Source: Nitrospirota bacterium
Lineage (GTDB): Bacteria > Nitrospirota > Thermodesulfovibrionia > UBA6902
Reading direction: 5' to 3'
NCBI GenBank assembly: GCA_024277515.1
Contig: JAJRVB010000272.1
Span: 1 to 7,448, forward strand
Length of the DNA stretch: 7,448 nt
Positions 1 to 6,084 of this stretch are shown piece by piece. A program made the translations under genes and the position numbers. Numbering within the stretch: position 1 is the first letter of the stretch; every line of letters starts with the position of its first letter. Under the pieces are notes generated by a model. It was not told the origin of the DNA. It searched no databases and saw nothing but the letters and a program-made list of their open reading frames with translations.

Positions 1-1503
1 CTGAAGAAGAAGGGCCATGTTTTTACCTCGGAGACCGATACGGAAGTCATCTGCCATCTCATTCTCAGTTACACAACAAAGGGATATGAGCTGGAGGAAG
101 CGACAAAAGAGGCGCTTAAACACCTGGAGGGCGCCTACGCTATCGGGGTTATCAGGCAGTCGGAGCCGGACAAGATACTGGCCGTCAAGAAAGACAGCCC
201 GCTTGTAGTAGGGCTTGGCAAGGGCGAATTTTTTCTCGCATCCGACATCCCCGCATTTCTCAAATACACAAGAGATGTAATTATTCTCGAAAATAATGAC
301 ATGGCTGTCATTACGCGTGAGGGCGTGTCCATCTATAACACTGAGCAGGATAAAAAGGTAAGGAGAAAGGTCACCCGGATAACATGGAGTCCGACTATGG
401 CTGAGAAGGGCGGATACAAACATTTCATGTTAAAAGAAATATTTGAACAGCCCCGGGCGATAGCGGACACTATCAGGGGCAGATTTTCACTCGAAAAGGG
501 AGAAGTTAATATCAAGGAATTTGCCCTGAAAGAGGGCCAGTTAAAGAGATTGCGCAAGATTTTCCTTGTTGCCTGCGGCACGTCATGGCATTCAGCGCTG
601 GTGGGGAAGTATATGATTGAAGAGATGGTCCGGATTCCCTGCGACGTTGATATCGCCTCTGAATTCAGATACAGAAAACCTATCGTCCCGAGGGGCAGTC
701 TCATGATCGTGATCACGCAGTCGGGTGAGACGGCTGACACACTTGCAGCGCAGCGGGAGGCAAAGAGGCTGGGGGCAAAAGTCCTCACAATCTGCAATGT
801 AGTCGGCAGTACGTCCGCACGGGAGGCGGACGGGGTTTTTTATACTCACTCCGGCCCGGAAATCGGCGTTGCCTCTACAAAGGCCTTTACGACCCAGTTG
901 ACTGCGCTTTACCTTATTTCGATAGCGCTCGCAAAGGCAAAAGACAGGCTCAGGAAAAAAGATATCAAGGAATTGTTTCGTGATCTGCTCCAGCTCCCCG
1001 AGAAGGTGGAGGGGGCCCTTCGTTGTAATGACGCTGTAAAGAAAATCGCGAAAAAGTATTTTCGCGCCAGGGATTTCCTCTATCTCGGGAGGGGCATAAA
1101 TTATCCTATCGCCCTCGAAGGGGCGTTGAAGCTTAAGGAGATATCATATATACACGCAGAGGGATATCCCGCAGGTGAGATGAAGCATGGACCTATAGCT
1201 CTGATTGACAATGACATGCCGGTACTTGCCCTCGCGCCTGATGACAATATTATTGAAAAGATACTTTCGAATATGGAAGAGGTCAAAAGCAGGGGCGGAA
1301 GGCTTATCGCGGTGTCAACCGATGGAGACACAAGGGTCCGGTCCCGGGCGTCAAATATCCTGACCATGCCCCGGACCAATTACTACCTTACTCCTGTTAT
1401 CCTGTCCGTCCCCCTTCATCTGCTTGCCTATTATATTGCGGTTTTAAGAAAATGTAATGTTGATCAGCCGAGAAATCTCGCGAAAAGTGTCACGGTAGAG
1501 TGA
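1..1503 (+). CDS. glmS: Glutamine--fructose-6-phosphate aminotransferase (isomerizing), 5'-truncated
   Basis: GlmS makes glucosamine-6-phosphate from fructose-6-phosphate and glutamine, the first step towards UDP-GlcNAc for peptidoglycan and lipopolysaccharide. The frame is open from base 1, and 500 residues are visible against roughly 609 in E. coli. About 110 N-terminal residues, including the catalytic Cys of the glutaminase domain, therefore lie upstream. Visible glutaminase residues include GHVFTSETDTEV (5-16), whose Asp belongs to the glutamine pocket. Two SIS sugar-isomerase domains follow. The first has ACGTSWHS (191-198), ITQSGETADT (238-247) and STKAFTTQ (292-299). The second has GALKLKE (374-380), HAEGYPAGEMKHGP (385-398) and the C-terminus DQPRNLAKSVTVE. 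K377, E380, H396 and K495 match the known isomerase residues Lys485, Glu488, His504 and Lys603. The gene ends in TGA at 1501-1503 exactly at the canonical C-terminus, so TGA acts as a stop here. An ATG at 301 is internal and not the true start. Any regulatory leader is outside the window. Confidence 0.97.
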   Translation: MKKKGHVFTSETDTEVICHLILSYTTKGYELEEATKEALKHLEGAYAIGVIRQSEPDKILAVKKDSPLVVGLGKGEFFLASDIPAFLKYTRDVIILENNDMAVITREGVSIYNTEQDKKVRRKVTRITWSPTMAEKGGYKHFMLKEIFEQPRAIADTIRGRFSLEKGEVNIKEFALKEGQLKRLRKIFLVACGTSWHSALVGKYMIEEMVRIPCDVDIASEFRYRKPIVPRGSLMIVITQSGETADTLAAQREAKRLGAKVLTICNVVGSTSAREADGVFYTHSGPEIGVASTKAFTTQLTALYLISIALAKAKDRLRKKDIKELFRDLLQLPEKVEGALRCNDAVKKIAKKYFRARDFLYLGRGINYPIALEGALKLKEISYIHAEGYPAGEMKHGPIALIDNDMPVLALAPDDNIIEKILSNMEEVKSRGGRLIAVSTDGDTRVRSRASNILTMPRTNYYLTPVILSVPLHLLAYYIAVLRKCNVDQPRNLAKSVTVE

Positions 1504-1562
1504 CAATACATATAAATATTGGCAATCATCTCATAAAGTAGTAGCAGTTCCTCATCCATTTC

Positions 1563-1571
1563 TGATATACT
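1563..1571 (+). promoter_or_regulatory. Possible extended -10 promoter ahead of the helicase gene
   Basis: TGATATACT is a TGn plus a five-of-six match to TATAAT, the extended -10 form that tolerates a poor -35. The hexamer 17 bases upstream (AGCAGT, 1543-1548) is not a recognisable -35. It lies in the 138-base gap after glmS, with transcription expected to start near 1578, giving a leader of about 65 bases. No clear intrinsic terminator is visible after glmS. There is only a 5-bp inverted repeat, CAATA (1504-1508) with TATTG (1517-1521), without a T-run. The call rests on motif likeness only. Confidence 0.3.
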
Positions 1572-1631
1572 TAGTAAGTCGGCAGATTTTATTCCTGCAG
1601 TGTGTATATCTACAGCTATATCAACAAGTCA

Positions 1632-1638
1632 AGGGGAG
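1632..1638 (+). promoter_or_regulatory. Ribosome binding site that sets the helicase start at 1642
   Basis: AGGGGAG sits 3 bases before the ATG at 1642, with its AGGGG core 5 bases away. The only longer in-frame candidate is a GTG at 1600. It lacks a purine-rich site and would add a 14-residue leader that does not resemble the family's N-terminus, so the ATG is preferred. Confidence 0.7.
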
Positions 1639-1641
1639 AAA

Positions 1642-3750
1642 ATGACCAAGCATGTTTTTTTGAATGATCTTAACCCGCAGCAGAAAAGCGCGGTGCAGCA
1701 TAACAAAGGCCCTCTGCTTGTGCTGGCAGGAGCAGGAAGCGGCAAGACTAAAGTAATTACGCATCGTTTCGCGTATCTGACCACAGCTCAGAAAATTTCT
1801 CCAATGTCCATTCTGGCCATGACGTTTACGAACAAGGCCGCAAATGAAATGAAGGAGAGGATAGAGAACCTGACCGGAAAAAGCTCGAAGGGATTATGGA
1901 TCGGGACCTTTCATTCTTTATCCGCGAGGATCCTGAGAAAGGAGATAGAGCCCCTCGGGTACGGAAGGGATTTCTGTATTTATGATGAGGATGATGCGGG
2001 CAGGCTGGTCCGGTCGATATTAAAAGAGTTCAAGATTCATGAAGCCCTTTTCAGGGGTATCCTGTCAAAAATATCTTCGCTCAAGGCGTCCATGGTCGGT
2101 CCGGAAGACCTCCTGGCGAATGAAGACAGCTACGGTTTTGATGAGAAGTTCGCGCGGGTTTATGTGAAATACCAGGATGAGCTCAGGAAAAATAACGCCC
2201 TCGACTTTGACGACCTTATTATGTGCACCGTCAAACTGTTTGAAAAACATCCCCGGGTCCTGAAGAAATATCAGACGGAATTTTCTCATTTGATGATCGA
2301 CGAATTTCAGGACACAAATGCCTCTCAATATCATCTTACCAAACTCCTTGGTTCCAAACACCGGAACATCTGCGCGGTGGGTGATGACGACCAGAGTATT
2401 TATAAATTCAGGGGCGCTGAAGTAAAGAATATACATATGTTCAGCAAGGATTTCAAAAAAACAAAAGTAATCAAGCTTGAGCAGAACTACCGCTCCACAC
2501 AGAGAATTCTTGACATTGCCGACAGTATCATCGCGCCAAACCGGGACAGGACACCCAAGAAGCTCTGGACTGACCGGGGCAGGGGAGACAAGATATTTTA
2601 TTGCGTGGCGTCTGATGAAATGGAAGAGGCCCGCTATATTGCACAGGCGATAAAGGAGCTGTACCTCAAGGGAAAATATTCATACAGGGACATAGCCGTG
2701 CTTTACAGGGTAAACCAGCAGGCCCGGACCCTTGAAGAGGCGATGAGGGAAAATGGACAGCCTTACCGTATATTCGGCGGGCCCAGTTTTTATAAGAGGA
2801 AAGAAGTAAAGGACATTATTTCATATCTGAAACTGCTTGCAAATCCGGATGACTCGGTGAGCCTGAAAAGCATAGTGAACTGTCCCTCGAGACAGATCGG
2901 CTCTGCCACGATTACCCGGATAGAAAACGAGGCGCGCAAGCGGGATGAGAGCCTTTTCAGGACCATGAAGCATATTGCGGGGAGTAATGGATATACAAAA
3001 TCACTTAAGGACAAGGTGGGCGGTTTTATTGATATCCTTGACGACCTGATTGCGCACAAAGAAAAGAGCGTGCCTGATCTTATAAAACTGATCCTGAAAA
3101 AGACCGGGTATGCCGAGTGGGCGGGAGAAGAGCGGGCTGAGAATCTGAAAGAGCTTAAGAAATTCTCCAAAGGAAAGGACCTGAAGAGTTTCCTTGATAC
3201 GGCCTCACTATGCAGCGGGCTGGATGAAAATGTCCCGGATGACTGTGTTACATTAATGACATTGCACAGCGCCAAGGGCCTTCAGTTTCCGGTGGTGTTT
3301 CTTTCCGGGATTGAGGACGGGCTTGTGCCTCATTTTCACGCGATCAAGGATCCTGATGAACTCGAGGAAGAGCGGAGGCTCTTTTATGTGGGTGTGACGC
3401 GCGCCCAGGATATGCTTGTATTGACCGGGGCCAGGAAAAGAAGGCTCTACACCTCGGTGCAGGAGCAGCAGTCGTCAAGATTTCTGGCGGACATCCCCGC
3501 TGAATGCTACCAGTGTATTGAAAAGAGGCCCAGGGCTGATGCTGTTAATGCCGCTGTCTTCAAGGTGCCGGTGAAGCTTTCGAATGCGTCTCCCTATGCC
3601 GCTGGATCGCGGGTAAAGCATCCCAAGTGGGGAGTAGGGGTGGTGAGAGACAGCTACGGTGAAACGGATGATGTCAAGGTCATGGTCAACTTTTCCACAG
3701 TCGGCATGAAGAGGCTCTCGCTGAAGTTTGCCAATCTGGAGAAGCTGTAA
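1642..3750 (+). CDS. pcrA: UvrD/PcrA/Rep-family ATP-dependent 3'-5' DNA helicase (SF1A)
   Basis: This is a superfamily 1A helicase that unwinds DNA with 3'-5' polarity in repair, plasmid replication and removal of proteins from DNA. At 702 residues from ATG 1642 it matches the usual 670-730. Motifs appear in order: Q motif LNPQQKSAV (10-18), Walker A AGAGSGKT (29-36, K35), Ia TFTNKAANEMKER (61-73), II DEFQDTNA (220-227), III GDDDQSIYKFRG (247-258), IV LEQNYRST (279-286), V TLMTLHSAKG (537-546) and VI EEERRLFYVGVTRA (575-588, with R587 as arginine finger). The last 50 or so residues (GSRVKHPKWGVGVV through FANLEKL) form the small Tudor-like module of PcrA and UvrD, which binds RNA polymerase in studied members. 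Rep lacks a good match to it, so PcrA/UvrD is favoured; the exact ortholog is not decided. The stop overlaps gatC by one base, implying cotranscription and translational coupling. Confidence 0.95.
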   Translation: MTKHVFLNDLNPQQKSAVQHNKGPLLVLAGAGSGKTKVITHRFAYLTTAQKISPMSILAMTFTNKAANEMKERIENLTGKSSKGLWIGTFHSLSARILRKEIEPLGYGRDFCIYDEDDAGRLVRSILKEFKIHEALFRGILSKISSLKASMVGPEDLLANEDSYGFDEKFARVYVKYQDELRKNNALDFDDLIMCTVKLFEKHPRVLKKYQTEFSHLMIDEFQDTNASQYHLTKLLGSKHRNICAVGDDDQSIYKFRGAEVKNIHMFSKDFKKTKVIKLEQNYRSTQRILDIADSIIAPNRDRTPKKLWTDRGRGDKIFYCVASDEMEEARYIAQAIKELYLKGKYSYRDIAVLYRVNQQARTLEEAMRENGQPYRIFGGPSFYKRKEVKDIISYLKLLANPDDSVSLKSIVNCPSRQIGSATITRIENEARKRDESLFRTMKHIAGSNGYTKSLKDKVGGFIDILDDLIAHKEKSVPDLIKLILKKTGYAEWAGEERAENLKELKKFSKGKDLKSFLDTASLCSGLDENVPDDCVTLMTLHSAKGLQFPVVFLSGIEDGLVPHFHAIKDPDELEEERRLFYVGVTRAQDMLVLTGARKRRLYTSVQEQQSSRFLADIPAECYQCIEKRPRADAVNAAVFKVPVKLSNASPYAAGSRVKHPKWGVGVVRDSYGETDDVKVMVNFSTVGMKRLSLKFANLEKL

Positions 3751-4022
3751 TGGAAATTGAACATGTTGCCATGCTTGCAAGACTGAAACTCTCAGATGAT
3801 GAAAAAGGGCTTTTCTCCGCCCAGGTCGGCGGTATAATCAATTATATTGAAAAGTTAAATGAACTGGACACATCTGATGTCGAGCCGACCGCGCATGTCC
3901 TTCCCATGAACAATGTTTTCAGAGAAGATAAGCTGAGGTCTTCCCTGCCCCGTGAAAAGGCCCTGCAAAATGCTCCGGACAGAGATGAGGGTTTCTACAG
4001 AGTCCCCAAAATCATAGAGTAA
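3750..4022 (+). CDS. gatC: Asp-tRNA(Asn)/Glu-tRNA(Gln) amidotransferase subunit C
   Basis: GatC is the small subunit of the GatCAB complex, which amidates misacylated Glu-tRNA(Gln) and Asp-tRNA(Asn). It wraps around the GatA-GatB interface and stabilises the complex. The 90-residue product shows the family pattern: EHVAMLARLKLSDDE (4-18), a helix with NYIEKLNELDTSDVEPTAHV (31-50), then FRED (57-60) and the C-terminal DEGFYRVPKIIE. It is slightly short at the N-terminus compared with the usual 95 or so residues. The start ATG overlaps the helicase stop (TAATG), and GGAG at 3738-3741, 8 bases upstream, serves as its ribosome binding site inside the helicase gene. Neither gatA nor gatB follows, so the partners must be encoded elsewhere, as happens in many bacteria. 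Confidence 0.95.
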   Translation: MEIEHVAMLARLKLSDDEKGLFSAQVGGIINYIEKLNELDTSDVEPTAHVLPMNNVFREDKLRSSLPREKALQNAPDRDEGFYRVPKIIE

Positions 4023-4031
4023 GGACCGGAT

Positions 4032-4081
4032 CAGGGGATTCAGGCATCGTATACCATATTTTTGCCCCCCCTTGAATCCTG
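4032..4081 (+). other. Imperfect inverted repeat (hairpin) in the gatC-panD gap
   Basis: GGATTCA at 4036-4042 pairs perfectly with TGAATCC at 4073-4079. Inside it, GG (4043-4044) can pair with CC (4070-4071) if T4072 bulges. The loop is about 25 bases and includes a run of T and a run of C. No T-tract follows the 3' arm, so it is not a standard intrinsic terminator. It may be a processing or attenuation element, or chance. Confidence 0.35.
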
Positions 4082-4147
4082 TATAACCGATTTGTTATTG
4101 TGAGGTTGAACCCGAAAAAAGCGGATGTTGCGCAATCAAATAATTAA

Positions 4148-4153
4148 AAGGAG
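4148..4153 (+). promoter_or_regulatory. Strong ribosome binding site of panD
   Basis: AAGGAG lies 6 bases before the ATG at 4160, an ideal Shine-Dalgarno arrangement in an A-rich stretch. It fixes the first of the two closely spaced Met codons (residues 1 and 5) as the start, which also keeps the standard PanD numbering. Confidence 0.75.
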
Positions 4154-4159
4154 TTTATT

Positions 4160-4504
4160 ATGCTCAGGTGCATGCTGAGGGCAAAAATACATGGGGCAAC
4201 GGTTACCGGGGCCGACATTTCATATGAAGGCAGTATGACCGTTGATGAGGCGCTGCTTGATGCCACAGGGATATTGCCCTTTGAACAGGTGAGGGTCAGT
4301 AATCTGAACAATGGAGAGAGGTTTGAAACCTATATAATTCCGGGTGAGAGAAACTCCGGAGTCATCTGTCTTAACGGACCGGCTGCCCGGAAGTGTATCG
4401 TGGGAGACACTATCATGATCTTTTCTTATGGTTATGTTAGCGAGGATGAGATAAAAGATTTTTCTCCAGTTATAGTAAGACCCGATGAGAAAAACAGGAT
4501 TTAA
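4160..4504 (+). CDS. panD: Aspartate 1-decarboxylase proenzyme
   Basis: PanD decarboxylates L-aspartate to beta-alanine, which PanC joins to pantoate to make pantothenate, the precursor of CoA. It is made as an inactive chain and cuts itself between Gly24 and Ser25, leaving a pyruvoyl group on the new N-terminus. The self-cleavage motif YEGS is at 22-25 exactly. The family's other key residues fall at their standard numbers: Lys9, His11, Arg54, Thr57, Tyr58 (in GERFETY) and Asn72 (in LNGPAA). The 114-residue length is close to the usual 115-130. It is flanked by gaps of 137 and 57 bases, so it may have its own promoter, but none is convincing. No panB or panC is nearby. Confidence 0.97.
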   Translation: MLRCMLRAKIHGATVTGADISYEGSMTVDEALLDATGILPFEQVRVSNLNNGERFETYIIPGERNSGVICLNGPAARKCIVGDTIMIFSYGYVSEDEIKDFSPVIVRPDEKNRI

Positions 4505-4561
4505 CAATATTATCCCGTCTTTGACCCGAAAAATGCAGGTCAGGACGTCACAGGGGAAATA

Positions 4562-5008
4562 ATGTCAATTCAACAGAAAATAACAGATGATTTAAAGGCG
4601 GCCCTTAAAGGAGGGGACAAAACAAGGGTGTCGGTTTTGCGGATGATAAAATCATCGATGAAAAACAGGGAAATCGAAAAAAAGGCAGCGCTGACGGATG
4701 AAGACATAGAGGCAATTTTAGCGTCCTTTGCAAAACGCGCGAGGGAGTCGATAGAACAGTTTGCAAAGGCCGGCAGGACTGATCTCGCGGATAAGGAAGA
4801 GCGAGAGCTGTCGGTCGTCATGGAGTACCTGCCGAAGCAGCTCGGGGAGGATGAGCTTAGACGGATCATAAGTGATATCATCAATGAACAGGACCTGTCC
4901 GGCCCGGGTGCCGTGGGGAAGATTATGAAGGCCTCGATGGCACGGCTGAAAGGCAAGGCTGACGGCAGCCTCGTAAACAGGATAGTAAAAGAGATACTGG
5001 AGGTATAG
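4562..5008 (+). CDS. yqeY: GatB/YqeY domain-containing protein
   Basis: This 148-residue product is a stand-alone GatB/YqeY-domain protein. The domain is related to the C-terminal tail of GatB, which recognises tRNA, but the cellular role of the free-standing form is not firmly known. Recognisable family elements are LKAALKGGDKTRVSVLRMI (11-29), KNREIEK (34-40), the centre FAKAGRTDLADKEERELSV (67-85), YLPKQL (89-94) and a helical C-terminus with GPGAVGKIMKASMARLKGKADG (114-135). It is alpha-helical and soluble, with no signal peptide. AGGGGA at 4552-4557, 4 bases before the ATG, is the likely ribosome binding site. Its TAG stop directly abuts the GTG of the Nif3-like gene, so the two are almost certainly cotranscribed. 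Confidence 0.93.
   Translation: MSIQQKITDDLKAALKGGDKTRVSVLRMIKSSMKNREIEKKAALTDEDIEAILASFAKRARESIEQFAKAGRTDLADKEERELSVVMEYLPKQLGEDELRRIISDIINEQDLSGPGAVGKIMKASMARLKGKADGSLVNRIVKEILEV
4999..5003 (+). promoter_or_regulatory. Ribosome binding site supporting the GTG start of the Nif3-like gene
   Basis: GGAGG lies inside the last codons of yqeY, 5 bases before the GTG at 5009. The spacing and strength support GTG as a true initiator. The encoded N-terminus (MKLRKIYEMVV) looks like the natural beginning of this protein. Confidence 0.75.
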
Positions 5009-5977
5009 GTGAAACTCAGGAAGATTTATGAAATGGTTGTGTCAACAGGTATTGAGGCGGACCCGAGGGGGAAGAAAGAGGTCCAAAAGGCCCTCAAAAG
5101 GACAAAGAAGAAATACGAGGACCTGAAAGAAGACGAAAAAGAATTTTTTGATACGGAAACCCTCACAAACCCCTATGCTGATACCAGGATATTGTATGGG
5201 ACCGGTGACGAAGAGATAGGCGCCGCGCTTGTCGGCATTGATATGGAAATGGGTGAAATCCTCCTCGCTGACAGGCTTTCGTCAAAGGGCAAAAAGATCG
5301 ACCTCGTTATCGCCCACCATCCTGAAGGCAAGGCATATGCAAACTTCTATGAGGTGATGCACATGCAGGCCGGCATCCTCAACAGGTTCGGTGTGCCGAT
5401 TAATGTTGCCGAAGGCCTTCTGGAGGGAAGGATCAAAGAGGTCGAGAGGAGTGTGTCTCCTGCAAACCATACACGCGCAGCGGACATGGCAGGCCTGCTT
5501 GATATGCCGTTTATGTGCGCCCATACACCCGCGGACAATATGGTGACACGGTTTCTGCAGACGACATTTGACAAAAAAAAGCCGGACACCCTCGGTGATG
5601 TGGTCAAGATATTAAAGGACATACCGGAATACCGTGAAGCAGCGCGTAACAATGCCGGACCCCGGATACTCATTGGATCAAATGAGCGGAGCGCCGGTAA
5701 AATATTCGTGGACATGACGGGCGGCACCTGAGGGGCCAAGGACATATTCGAGAGCCTTGTCAACTCGGGAGTGAGCACGATCGTGGGTATGCATCTTGGA
5801 GAGGCCCACAGGAAAGTAGCTGAAAAGCGTCACATGAATGTTGTAATCGCGGGTCACATCTCGAGCGATAATCTCGGGGTCAATCTGATTCTTGATGAAG
5901 TCCTGAAAAAGGGGAAACTCAGGATCATCCCCTGCTCCGGATTCAGAAGGTTCAGCAGGCTTAAAAATAAAAAATAA
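5009..5977 (+). CDS. Nif3-like (DUF34) dinuclear metal-centre protein with in-frame TGA, candidate selenoprotein
   Basis: Read through a TGA at codon 241, this gene gives one 322-residue protein. Nif3/DUF34 proteins bind two metal ions and have no firmly settled function. Expected metal ligands lie on both sides of the TGA: HHPEG (103-107), His172 and Asp176 in AHTPADN, and after it GHISSDNLG (282-290), with His283 and Asp287 where many relatives have His and Glu. The core module starts near residue 60 (DTRILYG, ALVGID) after a Lys/Glu-rich N-terminal extension of about 55 residues, unlike short YbgI-type members. The TGA lies in the glycine loop between DMTGGT and GAKDIFESL, where ordinary Nif3 proteins have GGSG-like sequence. 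No frame change is needed, and the C-terminus IIPCSGFRRFSR ends at a TAA. A SECIS-like hairpin follows the TGA, which favours selenocysteine. If the TGA is a real stop, the 240-residue product would lack half the metal site and this is a pseudogene. Nif3 family certain; recoding likely but unproven. Confidence 0.85.
5729..5731 (+). other. In-frame TGA, candidate selenocysteine codon (residue 241)
   Basis: TGA interrupts the frame between ACC (Thr240) and GGG (Gly242). The 81 downstream codons encode conserved Nif3 sequence in the same frame. No other in-frame TGA was found in the about 2,000 sense codons of the other six genes. Since glmS ends normally at TGA, general reassignment of TGA to Trp or Gly is disfavoured and local recoding or mutation is preferred. 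Confidence 0.6.
5743..5773 (+). promoter_or_regulatory. Candidate bacterial SECIS stem-loop
   Basis: TTCGAG (5747-5752) pairs with CTCGGG (5764-5769) as four Watson-Crick and two G-U pairs. After an A-A mismatch, CAT (5743-5745) continues pairing with GTG (5771-5773). The apical loop is 11 bases (5753-5763, AGCCTTGTCAA) with G as its second base. It starts 21 bases after the TGA. As I recall them, bacterial SECIS rules ask for a loop 16-37 bases from TGA, a loop of 3-14 bases, G within the first two loop bases, and a stem of at least 4 bp; all are met. Pairing was worked out by eye, without a folding energy. Confidence 0.45.
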
Positions 5978-6084
5978 AAGATTAAAAATCAGAATTGTAG
6001 AAGTATATTTATTGAAAAGTTAAGAAGGTTGCTGATAAGAACTGATTTGCCCATAATTTTGCATTTTGATTTTTCTATTAAACC
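5978..6084 (+). other. AT-rich intergenic leader of dnaG
   Basis: This 107-base gap is much richer in A+T than the genes around it. It holds no intrinsic terminator for the Nif3-like gene. AAAAATCAGAAT (5984-5995) can pair along its full 12 bases (one G-U) with ATTTTGATTTTT (6063-6074). This would bring the gap into one long stem whose 3' arm ends 10 bases before the dnaG start, though such repeats arise easily in AT-rich DNA. A possible promoter lies within it. Confidence 0.5.
6029..6057 (+). promoter_or_regulatory. Possible sigma-70-type promoter of dnaG
   Basis: TTGCTG (6029-6034) and CATAAT (6052-6057) are separated by 17 bases. The -10 matches the consensus at five of six positions; the -35 only at its TTG. 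Transcription would start near 6064, giving a short leader of about 20 bases. An alternative -35/-10 pair, TTGAAA (6012-6017) and GATAAG (6034-6039), is comparably weak. Confidence 0.3.

Noticed and set aside
333..797. Long minus-strand open frames inside glmS, the helicase, yqeY, the Nif3-like gene and dnaG
   Set aside because: All lie opposite clearly conserved genes, have no recognisable domains and are explained by codon bias of the plus-strand genes.
1504..1521. Terminator after glmS
   Set aside because: The only inverted repeat is 5 bp and AT-rich, with no T-run following.
1600..1641. GTG at 1600 as the helicase start
   Set aside because: No ribosome binding site precedes it, and the extra 14 residues do not resemble the family, whereas the ATG at 1642 has AGGGGAG just upstream.
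5572..5583. Run of eight A in the Nif3-like gene as a frameshift or slippage site
   Set aside because: The same frame keeps family-like sequence on both sides (TTFDKKKPDTLGDV), and a slip here would not explain the downstream TGA, which is in the unshifted frame.
5737..5759. Alternative hairpin CAAGG/CCTTG after the TGA as the SECIS
   Set aside because: Its loop starts only 10 bases after the TGA and lacks G in the first two positions, so it fits the SECIS rules worse than 5743-5773.
5776..5785. Perfect palindrome CACGATCGTG as SECIS or operator
   Set aside because: It folds with no room for a loop and its centre is 49 bases after the TGA, too far for a SECIS. It lies in coding sequence and is likely chance.
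5771..5977. A separate small gene starting at GTG 5771 after the TGA
   Set aside because: It would begin inside the Nif3 fold, omits the well-matched GAKDIFESLVNSG segment, and has no properly spaced ribosome binding site. It is better read as the C-terminal part of the same protein.
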